Source: Mucor racemosus (taxonomy: Eukaryota > Mucoromycota > Mucoromycetes > Mucorales > Mucoraceae). From it: a stretch of DNA of 64,000 bases. Under the pieces are notes generated by a model. It was not told the DNA's origin. It saw only the letters and a list, made by a program, of their open reading frames with translations, and searched no databases. Below are positions 1-12,191 of this stretch, piece by piece. Within the stretch, counting starts at the first letter, position 1, and each line of letters starts with the position of its first letter. The translations under genes were made by a program, and so were the position numbers. The stretch covers positions 248,001 to 312,000 of the forward strand of contig JAPEHQ010000010.1 of NCBI GenBank assembly GCA_027405735.1. Direction: 5' to 3'.

Positions 1-381
1 TTATCTCTATTACTTATATTAAAAACTTACTTATAAAAAACAATGTGTGTCTTCAAAAAACCTTCAAACTTCAATTGCATTTTACGCAAAATTTAATGCG
101 AAACATTAGTTTGCATTTTATTTACGTGGATGCAAAATTTATAACTGTACAAAAACCACTTAATACGCTTGGTCTACTTACTTTGCGGTTCATAAGCTAT
201 GATGCGATTTTGCTTTTTTAATCATTTTTGATCCATTTGACAAATCGATTTTGGAACTCAATTATGGTAGGCTGTAAACTGTGGTGTGAACTATTATTTT
301 GATTATCTTGTTGAAAAATAAATATGTTTTGCTATAACAAAAACATCAGAGTAGCCGTCAATTGGGTCCATGTTGTTGTAA
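1..381 (+). repeat. R3 repeat family, copy a (3' part, cut by window start)
   Basis: Matches the 3' part of the R3 repeats at about 19.9, 34.4 and 55.5 kb: a 'cttcaaaaaacc' block, then a 'ttgatcgattt'-like block, then 'cagagtagccgtcaatt'. The copy ends near 381, where a diverged 73-bp micro-element interrupts it. The uninterrupted copy near 20,250 continues past this point. No coding signal is seen. Confidence 0.7.
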
Positions 382-475
382 GTAACATTGGTTTCGAGTC
401 GCGGGTTTTGCCAGTTAAATTCACTATTCACTAGTATAAGCTAGGCTCGACAACAACAACAACAACAACCCTAAT
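382..475 (+). mobile_element. Diverged copy of the 73-bp palindromic micro-element
   Basis: The core resembles the copies near 909 and 21,215: a TCGAG-type left arm, the shared centre 'ccagttaaatt…actagtataagct', and a right arm ending GGCTCGACA. The right arm is expanded by (AAC)n. The left arm has lost one base of the perfect arm and no clean target duplication is visible, so this is an old copy. Confidence 0.6.
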
Positions 476-498
476 TCTACCTATATTCTTGATGGAGT

Positions 499-900
499 TG
501 CAATAAATAACGATGTTGTGTATTAATGAAAAAAATATAAATAAAAGGGCAGAAATACAATTATAATCAGCTAAATTTTGTTACTACAAAAGATTTCTGA
601 ATATTTAAAATAAATAAAAAGGTATGAGGATGTTTATATTGATTTGGAAAACTTGAATACTATTAGATTTGAATGGATTTATATTTAGTAATCTTTTAGT
701 TTTGAGTGCATTGTTATTGGTTTAATGTTTTAAGGGGTAAATCATGTAGAGCATTGGCCATAAGGGATTGATGTCAAGTGTGACAATGTCGACCTTTTGG
801 AAAATGGTTGCTTATTATTATTATATCTATTTTATGTAACTTTGAATTAAGGGGTAATTTTTATGTACTTTAATCTTATTTATATTGATAATGCAACCTC
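499..900 (-). mobile_element. R5 LTR, first half (split by R2)
   Basis: Reverse complement of the 3' half of the 727-bp solo LTRs at 49,157 and 53,227. It starts with TGCAATAAATAACG, matching the reverse of '…ACTGCA'. It stops at 'gcaacctc', where an R2 LTR begins. The remainder resumes at 7,025. Divergence from the two later copies is considerable, so it is an older insertion. Confidence 0.7.
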
Positions 901-1192
901 TGTTGTATGTAGCATTGGTGTCGAGCCAGTTTTTGCCAGCCAAATTTATTTGTATAAGCTGGGCTCGACAGCATCTCTAGTTGTATTCCACCAAATACGA
1001 TACTTTATCGCCGTCTACAGTATCAATACATCTTATTACAATCTATTGACTACTACGACATGTATTAAAGTACAAATTTGTGATACCTGATATAAGAAAC
1101 TCCTAGCGTACTAACTTTAATCCAGTAATTACCAAGAACAACACTTGGGCCTCAATTATGACACTATATTATTTCATCCCAGTGGTTAATTA
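901..1192 (+). mobile_element. R2 LTR, 5' part (split by T1/T2)
   Basis: Starts TGTTGTAT and matches 46,592-46,800 and the minus-strand pieces near 35.4 and 52.4 kb. The other end, ATACGACA at 7,017-7,024, makes short inverted TG…CA termini. The left flank ACCTC and right flank ATTTC fit a decayed 5-bp target duplication. A 73-bp micro-element sits at 909-981, and T1 begins at about 1,193. Confidence 0.7.
909..981 (+). mobile_element. 73-bp palindromic micro-element, intact copy
   Basis: Inverted arms TGTCGAGCC (919-927) and GGGCTCGACA (961-970) bracket a short centre; outer arms read TAGCAT and ATCTCTAGT. It is flanked by the direct repeat TGTAT (904-908 and 982-986). Removing element plus one repeat restores an R2 start like the one at 46,592. 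It has no coding capacity and must be mobilised in trans if mobile. Confidence 0.75.
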
Positions 1193-3177
1193 CACTACGG
1201 CCAAACTATGCTTCCCATGAGCATCGTGATCTGCACAGATGGGCAGAATAAAACTTTTGTGCATATCAGGCAGCCCAGATGAGCAGAGCAATGAGATCAA
1301 AGTTTTTTAGCCAAGTTACTAAATTATATCAATCATACTATAATTCATAACAAAGATAATTTGAATGGTTTAAAGCAGATGTGAGTTACTCTGATTCAAC
1401 AGAATCGCCTTCTTATTGACGAGATATATCAATTTGAAATTTGGGGTTTGAAAGAATTATGCCCATGTTCTTCTTTCAGGAACCAAATGGGAACAACGAC
1501 AACAACCTGTTTGGTAACACTAAAGGTATTTATGCCTTTGTAAATTCCTGTTTGTAACGCACAAAATCTTTTTTCTTCCCTACTCTTCCCTCAGCTCTTT
1601 TATTTATGTTTAAAACTACAACAAGAAAGACTAATATTTTTTTATAAACTGAAATCAAGTAGCAGGTATAAATACATGTTTTTCCTATTATTGTTTATTT
1701 GAAAATAAATCATTAACTGTTAATGTTAGGGCACGTTATAATATCTTTCTCGAACAAAAAAAGCGTCCAAGACTTAATCATTTTGTTCCATTATCTACGT
1801 TATAACCAATGCTTTTTTGGTCTAAAGTCGATATCTACCTGGAGAAAAACTAGTGACGACTATAAAAGTATGTATAGCATTGACCTGATTTGAATGAATG
1901 AATAAAATTATGTTAGTCTATTTAGTTTTTAAAAAGCATTTATTTCTATTTAGTGGCCAACGGCTAACAAGAAGAGGAAAACAAAATGTTGTCTTGAATA
2001 TCACTACCAACTATCAAAGGTACACCATGGTTATTACTTATTAGCTTGTTATTAATAATTGATTTTACTAATAAATCAATTTTTAAAGGTCAAAAGTAAG
2101 TTTTTTGTTCTGGTAAAGCATTGAATAAATTAGTTTAAGACAAAGAAGGTAAAAAGGTAGCAAGTAGCAATAAGTTCCAGTGATGGTCATTTTTATTTTT
2201 ATGATATTAGAGAAGTAAGACTAAAACTCAATGTATGTAAATCATCTCTAGCGCAATAATTATAAAGTAAGACCATATCATCATCAAATAAACTACCACA
2301 CAATATTAACATGTGTAAAGGTTTACAGTGATAAGCTTGAATCGAATGGGTACAGCATCATAAATTCTTGAAAAAGTTCTCAAGTATTATAAAATCTCTT
2401 ATTTTTAAGGCTTACAAGGCTTGTAAGCGGAATATTAATTTATAAAATTATTTTTGTCCAGATCATCAATTTTGACATTTTTTCATTTTTTTTTCTGGTT
2501 TTGCAAATCTAGAGTTAATTATGCTACCAATTATGAAAACAAAAAATATACACATATACAGAATTTAGCGCTCTATTTGCTCAATAAAAAATAACAAACA
2601 TTTTTTTTACAAAATATTACATGGAAATCCTTTAATCAAAAAACCGTTTTTGGGACAAAAGTGCCAAGTTTCATTACTTAACATTTAATATTAAGTTTTT
2701 ATAAAATTTGTATTAGCTATGGCTACAAGTTTCTCTCACAATGTAGTATATTTAAACGTTGATTTTGGTATCAAAATTTGATTTTTCTGTTTTTTGACGA
2801 AAATCATGAGTGTTGGTAAGGCTAAAATGAGTCTCAAAAATGTCCGCTACAAAGTCTGAATTTTCAGACCATACATGGTTAAATATAAGAAAAATTTTAA
2901 AAAAAACCGCTTTTTTATTTAAAGCCTAGATATATACCATAATATAAGAGACTTAGCCGTTCAATCTTGCTATGCTCAATTACGGCGTCGCTCTACGAGC
3001 TCGTTTTTGCAATTTTTTAATGAATGTATGATATGACAGACGGTTTTTTCTGTTAGAAAATGCATATTTCTATGATAACAGATATTGGCCATTTTATTTA
3101 GTTTATAGGTTGTTGCGCTGTAATGCTGCTTTTACATTAACTAAAATGCGCAATTTAGTAGGGTTTTAATTGCGCTT
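1193..3177 (+). mobile_element. T element, copy T1 (right end missing)
   Basis: Begins with the terminal motif CACTACGGCC followed by 'aactatg', then a cluster of TGCACA/GGGC subterminal motifs. It contains a decayed dynein-intermediate-chain-like exon at about 2,089-2,212 with internal stops. Homology to the other copies stops at 'ttttaattgcg' near 3,177, so about 1.2 kb of the right end is lost. Its left flank and the right flank of T2 are two halves of one R2 LTR, so T1 and T2 appear to have arrived, or been duplicated, as a unit. Confidence 0.75.
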
Positions 3178-3568
3178 GCTACAAAAAATAGTAACTTAAC
3201 AAACAAAGCGTTGCGAATACAATTATAACTCTTTGATATTTATTAAGATATAAAGTAAAGCGAAGGTTTCTGGATTACCATAGCCTTTGTGATATAGTTA
3301 TATACTATTTTCTAATTCTATTAATAATACAGTAATAAGATTTTGAAGCAAGATCTTTGTGATTTAGTTCATAGTTTGGAAGTACCAGTGGTACAATTTG
3401 ACATTTTAATCTTTTTGTGATTTAAAGTTACTAGATCTTAGATGTTGACTAAGACCAATTTGATTAATATAAGCAAACTTGCTATATGTAGTTTATTACA
3501 ATGACTACTGTAGCGCAATATCTAGATTCTGACATAACAAGACGTACCCACTTGTTGGATTTAGCTAT
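3178..3568. other. Unassigned spacer between T1 and T2
   Basis: About 390 bp of AT-rich sequence absent from the other T copies. No open reading frame of note and no match elsewhere in the window was seen. Confidence 0.5.
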
Positions 3569-6500
3569 CATTATGGCCGAACTATGCTTCCCATGGGCAT
3601 AATAATCTGCACAGATGGGCAGAATAAAAACTTTTGCGCAGATCAGGTAGCCTAAATGAGCAGAGCAATGGGATCAAGGTTTTTTAGTCAATTTATTAAA
3701 ATATGTTGATCATAATATAATTAATAATGAAGAAAATTTATGGTGTATAACAGATGTGGTGAGTTACTCTGATTCAACAGAATTGCCTTATTGGCGAGAT
3801 ATATCAATTTGAAATTTGGGGTTTGAAAGAGTTCTGCCCATGTTCTTCTTTCGTAGACCAAATAGGAACAACGACAATAACCTGTTTGGTAACATAAAAA
3901 GTATTTATGCCTTTGTAAATTTCTGTTTGTAACACACAAAATCTTTTTTCTTCCTTACTACTCTTTCCTCATCAGCTCTTTTATTTACGTTTAAAACTAC
4001 AGCAAAAACACTAATATTTTTTTAAACTGAAATCAAGTAGCAGGTATAAGTACATGTTTTTCCTATTGTTTATTTGAAAATAAATTGTTAACTGTTAATG
4101 TTAGGGCACGTTATAATATCTTTCTCGAACAGAAAAAGCATCCAAGGCTCTTAATCATTTTGTTCTATTTTCTACGCTATAATCAATGCTTTTTTGGTCT
4201 AAAGTCGATATCTACCTGCAGAAAAATTGCTGATTATAAAAGTATGCATAGTATTGACTTGATTTGAATGAATGAATAAACTCGTGTTAATCTATTTGCT
4301 TCCTAAAAAATATTTGTTCCTATTTAGTGGCCAACAGCTACGAAGAGGAAAACAAGATGTTGTCTTGTATATCACTATCAACGATCAAAGGTACACCATG
4401 GTTATTACTTATTGACTTGTTATTAATAATTGATTTTATTAATTAACAAATTAATTTTTATAGGTCAAAAGTATGTTTGTTCTGGTAAAGCATTGAATAA
4501 ATTGGCTTGGGACAACGAGGATAAAAAGGTGGCACTAGGCCCCAGTAATGACCATGTTTATGATTATGATGTTGGAGGGGTAAGAATAAAACTTAATGTA
4601 AATTACCTCTAACGCAACGATTATAAAATAAAACTATATTATCGTCAAATAAACTACCACCCAATAAGAACGTGTATAAATATTTACAGTAATAGGCTTG
4701 AATCGAATGGGTACAGCATCATAAATTCTTGAAAAAGTTCTCAAGTATTATAAAATCTCTTATTTTTAAGACTTACAAAGCTTATAAGCGGAATATTAAT
4801 TTAAAAAATTATTTTTGTCCAGATCATCAATTTTGACATTTTTTAATTTTTTTTTTCTGGTTTTGCAAATCTAGAGTTAATTATACTACCAATTATGAAA
4901 ACAAAAAATATACACATATACAGAATTTAGCGCTCTATTTGCTCAATAAAAAATAACAAACATTTTTTTTACAAAATATTACATGGAAATCCTTTAATCA
5001 AAAAACCGTTTTTGGGACAAAAGTGCCAAGTTTCATTACTTAACATTTAATATTAAGTTTTTATAAAATTTGTATTAGCTATGGCTACAAGTTTCTCTCA
5101 CAATGTAGTATATTTAAACGTTGATTTTGGTATCAAAATTTGATTTTTCTGTTTTTTGACGAAAATCATGAGTGTTGGTAAGGCTAAAATGAGTCTCAAA
5201 AATGTCCGCTACAAAGTCTGAATTTTCAGACCATACATGGTTAAATATAAGAAAAATTTTAAAAAAAACCGCTTTTTTATTTAAAGCCTAGATATATACC
5301 ATAGTATAAGAGACTTAGCCGTTCAATCTTGCTATGCTCAATTACGGCGTCGCTCTACGAGCTCGTTTTTGCAATTTTTTAATGAAACTATGATATGACA
5401 GACGGTTGTTTCTGTTAGAAAATGCATATTTTTATGATAACAGATATTGGCTATTATGTTTAGTTTATGAGTTGATGCGCTGTAATGCTGCTTTTACATT
5501 GGCTGAAATGTGCAATTTAGCAGGGTTTTAATTGCGTTAAATGATATGAAGCCTTGAAAATCCTTTTCTACGTGTGTTGTTTCTCTCGTTTTGTTTTCAT
5601 ATTCCAAGGATATTATTCACCGTTTGATAAAGCATATCAGACTATCAAACTGGTATTCTTTTCTTTTATCTGAATACGCATGCTAACATAAGGGATTAAT
5701 GTTTTTAATATAGGTAGCAGCCTATTATATTAGAGACTAATATTTTCATTCAACCGCATTCTTAGATCATATATTATAATGTACTACTGTATTGTTGGAC
5801 GTATTTCTTGATTACCAGATTAAATCGAAGGCAATGATATTTATATCTACTCAATAAAAAGTTACAACTGGCTACAAACTCATAAAATGTTCCAGAAAAG
5901 TGATGAAATTTTAAATGATATAGAATCACAAAAAAATGATCTAATGTCTTGCCTCCTAGTAACCAGTAGTTTTGATCGTAGTTACTGTATACTTGAAAAC
6001 AAATTTTTTTACAGCTGACAATTGTAAACTAAAACAGTAAGTTTAAAGAAGGTTAATTTGCTTATATTTTATGAGTGATAAGGTAACATTTATAATCTTA
6101 GATTTGTCGTGCGGTATAAATTTAAGCAGTAAGTGCTATTTAAGTTTATGCCCGAGCAAAAACCATTATTGCTGCAAATATTACAGCTACAAACATATTT
6201 ACAAATGATGATAATCGTAAATACATTGGCTGTTGAATGTATTGCTTTACTACATCAACAACCTATTGAATTGTATTGTCTATAATCTATATTATTAATA
6301 CAAGCAAATGTAATTTAAAAACACATTCCAATAAAAAATGCAATGGAATTTTGAGAACGGCACAATGCTCATGTACAAACCAATTTGTGCCCATACGATC
6401 AGCTCATTATGCTCATGGTCAGATTTTATTAGTATGCACAAATAGGAATAATGGTATGCTTATGGACAATTCTACTATTATGCACACATGGAATTAGTGT

Positions 6501-6694
6501 CATGCACATAGACATGATCTATAATTCTGCACATACAGGCTCAGCATTGTGCTCGTGTGCAGTTTCTTTTGTTGTGCCCGTATGCATCTTGCTATCTTTT
6601 TAGCCATATTCAGTGAGCATAGAAGCCCAGACTATAGTGTGCAACCCACCTGGGCACAACGAAATCATTTTGTGCAGCAAAGGTCGGTCGTAGT
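3569..6694 (+). mobile_element. T element, copy T2 (full length, about 3.1 kb)
   Basis: The left terminus is a variant (CATTATGGCC) of CACTACGGCC; the right terminus ends GGTCGGTCGTAGT, inverted to the left. Both ends carry subterminal TGTGCCCAT-type motifs. This copy keeps the cleanest captured exon pair. There is an ATG at 4,357 with the exon ending 4,390 before 'gtacac', then an intron. The second exon runs 4,464-4,579 with flanking AG and GT and encodes a WD40-like peptide (…GKALNKLAWD…DHVYDYDVGG). No transposase is present, so the element is non-autonomous. Length is close to T3 (3.2 kb). Confidence 0.8.
4357..4579 (+). pseudogene. Captured fragment resembling the last WD40 repeat of dynein intermediate chain
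   Basis: Two exon-like pieces (4,357-4,390 and 4,464-4,579) with GT/AG at the internal boundaries join in frame. The joined reading ends in a WD40 blade: ALNKLAWD, a K-K-V-A-x-G stretch, then HVYDYDVG. The other copies read closer to GHVYVYDVG. This spacing matches the C-terminal blade of cytoplasmic dynein intermediate chains (human form: ALNRVRW … GQIVIYDVGE, recalled from memory). All five T copies carry it in varying decay, so it belongs to the transposon and is not a local gene. It could instead come from another WD40 protein. Confidence 0.6.
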
Positions 6695-7024
6695 AATCAA
6701 TCAAATGTTATCAAATCAATATCCAAACATATTTAGTGCAACATTGAAACCAGGCAATCCACAAGCTCTGAAAGCACGGTTAAGTTATGATTGATCCATT
6801 TCAATCCATAAATTAAGATCAAACAGATCTAATGGTTCAATAGTGCCTTAAATTACATCTCAGAATCACAATGTCAAATCAATATAAAAGGCTATACTTT
6901 TATATCTAAATAAAAAACGATATGTTGTTTTTATTATACGGTTAAAGAACTGATTCATTACACATTCTCGTTTAATTGTATTTTTTTTATAAGTATTATT
7001 TATCAAACCTGAAAATATACGACA
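6695..7024 (+). mobile_element. R2 LTR, 3' part
   Basis: Continues the R2 sequence interrupted at 1,192. 'atcaatcaa…gttatcaaatc' matches the unbroken copy at 46,797. A TATA-like 'tataaaaggc' and 'aataaaaaacgata' are retained, typical of an LTR promoter/polyadenylation region. It ends at ATACGACA. Confidence 0.7.
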
Positions 7025-7345
7025 ATTTCAAAATAGTTGATTAGTTGACTAAATTGATATCTTTGTTTGTTATTATTATTGATTTGGATAGGATCCTGTT
7101 TTGATATATACTGCATGTCATTTGTGTAATTGATTGCACCGTGATCAAGGGCGCTATTATTAGCTACACAACATGTATGTATGGTTCAAAAAGGTATTTC
7201 ATATTTTTAACATGCGTTTGTTATTGTGTTCAATTGAAGCGTTTGTTTATTATTATTGTCGTTTATTATATTTCAAGTGGCATTATATTTTATAAATGAC
7301 ACTTGGAAATTAGGTTATTTTATTATTATCAAGAATTTTTAGAAA
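7025..7345 (-). mobile_element. R5 LTR, second half
   Basis: Reverse complement of the 5' half of the LTRs at 49,157 and 53,227, including the shared stretch around 'tcaattgaagcgtttg'. The last 15-20 bp of the expected terminus are lost or diverged, so the end is approximate. Confidence 0.65.
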
Positions 7346-10300
7346 AATGAACAGGATTTATAATAAATATTGTAGCAAGAAAAACGTATATTTAATAAAG
7401 GAGCTTGTTAAATTAAATCACATACAAAAGCTGAAGAGAATCTTTATATAATATCAATAATTAGTCCTATTTATATACAAATTCCATATTACATTTATCC
7501 GTTAGATCAATATTGGATCAATTATATCCTTCTGACATTCCATGTTAGATCTATCTATTTATATTAATAACGCAGCACATTTAAGTTGAGCTTATTTGAT
7601 ATAGCTAAATCCAACAAATGGATATGTCTCGCATATCCCGTTTCTTGGATCTTACTTTAGAACAATAAGAACAATCAAGAATATTGCAACAGATCAGTTA
7701 GCTGACTTCTTATCAATAAAGATTACAAATCAAAAAGTTCATTATCTTACAAATAACTGGCGGATGCAACATTTAGTATGTAATTTCATTGCAGGAATAA
7801 CGATACCTTTGAAACAGTCGAAATGACGAAAGCCATTAATATTGCTTGAATTTGAAAGAGTATCAAAATTTGAAATCGGTCAATAATATCGCTCCAAAAA
7901 CCATTTTTACGAGCGCCGTTTTAATTTTAGAATTGTAGATTCGTTCCATAATCAATTTTGAATTTGATTTTTCATGAAAAACGACTTTAAAAACTAAAAA
8001 CGAATCATACTCATGAAAATACATAGTAATTTGGATATGCTTATGAAAAACTTTTGATTTAAAATTTTATTCTGCGTCTAATGGTATTATTTTTAAAAAT
8101 AGTTTTTTTAATAAGATTTTGCACAAAATTAAAAATTAAAAATAATGGTTTTTGGGCAAAAAATCATATTAGTTTAACAAAACTTATTAAATTAAATTAT
8201 CGCGAATGATAGCTCACGTTTATACCTACATTTTGATGTATTGTTATTGATTGTAGCTATATTTTTGATTAAGAAAATCAAATTTTTGATAATTTTTTTC
8301 AAGAAATCTATTTTCAGACGACCATATACAAGGAAAAAATCAAAGCAATAGAATGTGATTGGAAAAAAAAATACTAAATCTGAAATTTCTCCATGGGATG
8401 TTGATATTTTTTGGAGCTAAAAAATGAATTCGATAGATAGCATTTGGCACTATCATATTGACTAATAGCTGCTTTAGAAAACATATTCAAATATACTTTG
8501 ATTTTTAAGAATTATCACTCTAATTTTTTATAGTTATCTCTCAAAATATCAAAAACGTTAAGAAAAGTTTTCTAATTTTTGAAACTTTAATATGTATGTT
8601 ATAAAAAAGATAAAAACAAATAGAGTTTGGTAACTGGTAATCCTTTGATAGCTTATAATTTCATCGAATTATTGTCAACTAAACACCTCCATTTTCAACA
8701 AGGAAAATCAAATACTGAGACTTTCAAGAGTTTATTACCAACTGCTATTCATGTTGGATGGGGTCTATTAGTTTAGTATGATATTGTAGCACATAAAGAA
8801 GGATTTTACATTATTCTTTCAGGGGCTTCCAATAGATTTAGCGATTTGGCAAACTATTATTTGCACAAAATTTTGATTTCAAGATAGATTATTGGCAAAC
8901 CTCAGTGACCGAAAATTATATATATAATTTGCTGTCAAATTTCAAAAATGCTTTTGCTGGAGTATTTTCTAAACCATTATTTGCGAAACGAACACAAGAA
9001 TGTATCCTATAGCAGGTAATCATAATATGCTTGGCTGTATATTTCTGCATTTACACGGTATAAGGCTTACTGTATAAGTTCATCATATGCACTTTATGAA
9101 GGATTTTTCATATTTATTCACATTTTTGACATATGTTACACATTGAATCCATATGATATTTGCTCAATACTTGGCGAATAATTTAGCACATTTTTGGGTT
9201 ATAATACGTCAAGACTTATTTGTAAGTCATCTGTATATTTTTCTATTTGCATATTTGTATGTAGTTCTTTGTGAAATCCTTATCAAAACTACTACATTTT
9301 CAAATCCTCGACTACAGATATAGCTCCAAAATCTCGACATTTCAGGTCGTATTTATAAAATAAAGCCTCATGGCATACTGTTATTGGCTCGACAAGGGAA
9401 TTCTTGACAGTTTTTGCTTTGAAATATAAGTATACCCTTGCTGTATGAGAACCTTATAATTATAAAAGGTACCATCATATATAGATAGTGATATCAATGT
9501 AAGCAAAGGATGTAGTAGTGGTTTATCGGATGATTATGATTGAAATGCATGGCTTAGAAGCGGAAAACTAATAATGACTTTTACTCATCAAGATACGTCT
9601 TTTATTACATATAGAATGTTATAAACATGCGATATATCATATTTATAAACATACAAAATGTTGAATAAATCTCATTTTCATTCAATTACTTGATCGATTA
9701 CTACTTGTTATAATCATCTAAAACCATCAATGTCAAGATGATAAGATATATGTGAATGAGAAATGGTAATAATGAAGCTTATATATTGCAATGCTACGCG
9801 CTAATTGCAGCAAGGTCTCGTGAGGGTGTCACAAGTTATATCCCTTGGCACATAACGTATATCTGACATCTCTTTGTGGTTCCGTATACAACAGACGTCT
9901 AACCTCGGTTTCCAATTGTCGACTAAAATAGAAGAAAAAACCTATATGTATTTCAATCCTCGTATGATGTTTTAGATTGATGTAATTTCTTTGATGATTT
10001 ACCACTGCTTCTTATTAATTGTTTGATGGGGTTGATTTTGAATTACACAAGAAAATAAAGGTACGACATGTAGTTCAAGTTTTAGAGCCTATCAAGATGG
10101 TTAACCAAAGTTTTGCACATCATCCTTTATATTTGTAACCCAATGATTGGCATTTTTTCGTGGTAAATCATCATTTGAGCGTAAAATTTCTGAGGAGGGA
10201 CACTTGGCTCCGTTCTAAATGCATTTTTGCCTTTTATAATCATTTATACTTGTTTAGGTGTTCCTTTACCTCTTTCTGTTTTGTTTTTTATAATTACATT
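7346..10300. other. AT-rich intergenic DNA without a recognised gene
   Basis: About 3 kb with no open reading frame that looks coding and no clear match to the T, R2, R3 or R5 families. The last few hundred bases must hold the promoter of the MFSD10-like gene; no convincing TATA box was seen. Confidence 0.5.
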
Positions 10301-11972
10301 ATGACTAAAGTTCAAGAGCTCGACCAAAAGCGTATTGTGGGTGTTGTTTTTAAGGCATTATTGATTGATTTGTTTTCATTTACAATCATTCTTCCATTGT
10401 TTCCTCGACTTTTGAATTATTATCAAAGCGAAGAAATAGGCCATCAGGTAAGTTTCCAATAAAAAAAAAAAAATCAGGTTATGAATGTATTGTATTTACG
10501 GTATATATGTATATAAAGGAGACTATCTTGGGCTATGCTCTTCAAGTCTTGGAGCAATTCAAACGTCTAATCATGTCCAATCAACGTGCCTCTGTAACAA
10601 CAGGTTATGCAGACAAATGGGATGTGGTGTTGTTGGGTGGGTTAATTGGATCTTTGTTCTCATTTTTGCAATTTATCGTATCTCCCAAGATTGGACGCGC
10701 TAGTGATAGATTAGGTCGTAGAACTGTTTTATTGTATACTATGGTAAGTTGTGGATTTATACAGTTTTTTTTTTTAAAAAAAAAGACTAAATGGAGATTT
10801 TTTAGGTGGGCAATATTTTATCCACTTTGGTTTGGTTGTTTGCCCGCTCATTCAGTTTGTTCTTGGTCGCTCGAATTATTGCTGGTTTAAGTGAAGGCAA
10901 TGTGCAATTAAGTATTGCCATCATTTCTGATGTCACTACACCCGAAAAAAGATCTAGAAATTTGGTAATAGAAAAAAAAGGAGCTAGTTTCAAATGAACA
11001 AATCTGAAGAATGTGTTATTTTATATATTTTAGGCGCTTGTTGGCATTGCATTTGCTATTGCCTTTACTGTAGGACCTGCCATTGGTGCTTGGTTTGCCT
11101 CTATTGATTTAAGCGAATTATGTCCTTCTCTTGTAAAGTTTGGCATTTATCCCTATTCTATGGCCGCCTTTGTTGGTTTAGTTTTATTAGTAATTGAAAC
11201 TGCCTATTTATATTCAGCTTTGCCTGAAACTATTCATTTCCGTCAACAAGTTGAGAAAGCCGTTAAAGAGGATAGCGATGCAGCATCATCATCTGCTGCA
11301 CCTGCTGAACCCATCACTTTACAAATGATTCAGACTCGCCTGATGAATTTACAATACCTTAAAGAAATTATGTGCGCATTTTCATTCTTATTTTCTGGCA
11401 TGGAGTTCACATTAGTATTTTTGACATTTGATGTCTTGGATTACAGTCATATGCAACAAGGTAAACTCTTGGGTTTCATGGGCATTGTATCAGCCTTGAT
11501 CCAAGGTGGTTATGTTAGACGTCGTGTACAAAAACTTGGTGAAAAGATGTTGGTTTTGCAAGGCATGGTCAGTTGTGTTGCTGGTCTTTATTTCTTGGCT
11601 CATTGTATTAAGGCTGAAAAGCCTGTTGCATGGTTATATGCTGGTGTTACATGTTTAGCATTTACCTCGGGAACTGTTGTCAATTGTCTCACAAGTTTGG
11701 CTAGTTTGCAATGTCATGAACAAGCTAGCGATGACGCCTTGAGCAAGGGCCGTGCATTGGGTGAGTTTCGTAGTTTTGGCCAATTGGGCCGCGCTTTAGG
11801 TCCTATCAGTGCTTGTGGCCTTTACTGGATCTTTGGTCCAGGTGCTTGTTATGCTTTTGGCTCTCTATTAATGGTTGGTTTAACTTGGGTTACAGTTATG
11901 AATGCGCCTTCTAGCAAAAAACCTGCTAGTAAAAAACCTTCTGTCGTTAAGAAATCCAAGAAGGCTGAATAA
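10301..11972 (+). CDS. MFSD10: Major facilitator transporter, MFSD10/TETRAN-like
   Basis: Four exons (10301-10447, 10519-10743, 10806-10964, 11034-11972) give 489 residues. The MFS motif A is clear at about residue 94 (GRASDRLGRR), and motifs FSGMEFTLVFLTF and QQGKLLGFMG in the C-terminal half are those of the MFSD10 branch. About 12 membrane helices are expected, with a hydrophilic central loop (about 215-240, acidic and Ser/Ala-rich) and a Lys-rich cytosolic tail ending KKSKKAE. MFSD10 proteins are organic-anion or drug efflux-type carriers; the substrate here cannot be read from sequence. The start is the first ATG before the hydrophobic stretch and follows A/T-rich leader. The gene converges with SHO1, whose stop codon lies 219 bp further on. 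Confidence 0.9.
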
Positions 11973-12191
11973 ATCATTTTATGCATAAGTAGCATTACAG
12001 AAAAATTATACATTTATTAATCATAAAATACTCGAATAAAATAATATATCTTGTAAATACAGAGAAAAAAAAAGGGATTTTTTTTATTGAATTAATGTAT
12101 TATTTAACAGTAAGATAGTAAGTTTTTTTAAAAAAAGAAAATGCATTTACAAAAAGGAAAGAATTAGAACTAATAAAGAAAGACATTAGTT

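Noticed and set aside
5887..6018. Short ORF starting MFQKSDEILND in T2
   Set aside because: Stops or frameshifts break it in T3, T4 and T5, and no motif supports a protein.
6276..6794. His/Cys-rich short frames in the T element right ends (also at 23,421-23,952 and 45,964-46,311)
   Set aside because: They are produced by the repeated TGTGCCCAT-type subterminal motifs, differ in frame between copies and have no start or splice context.
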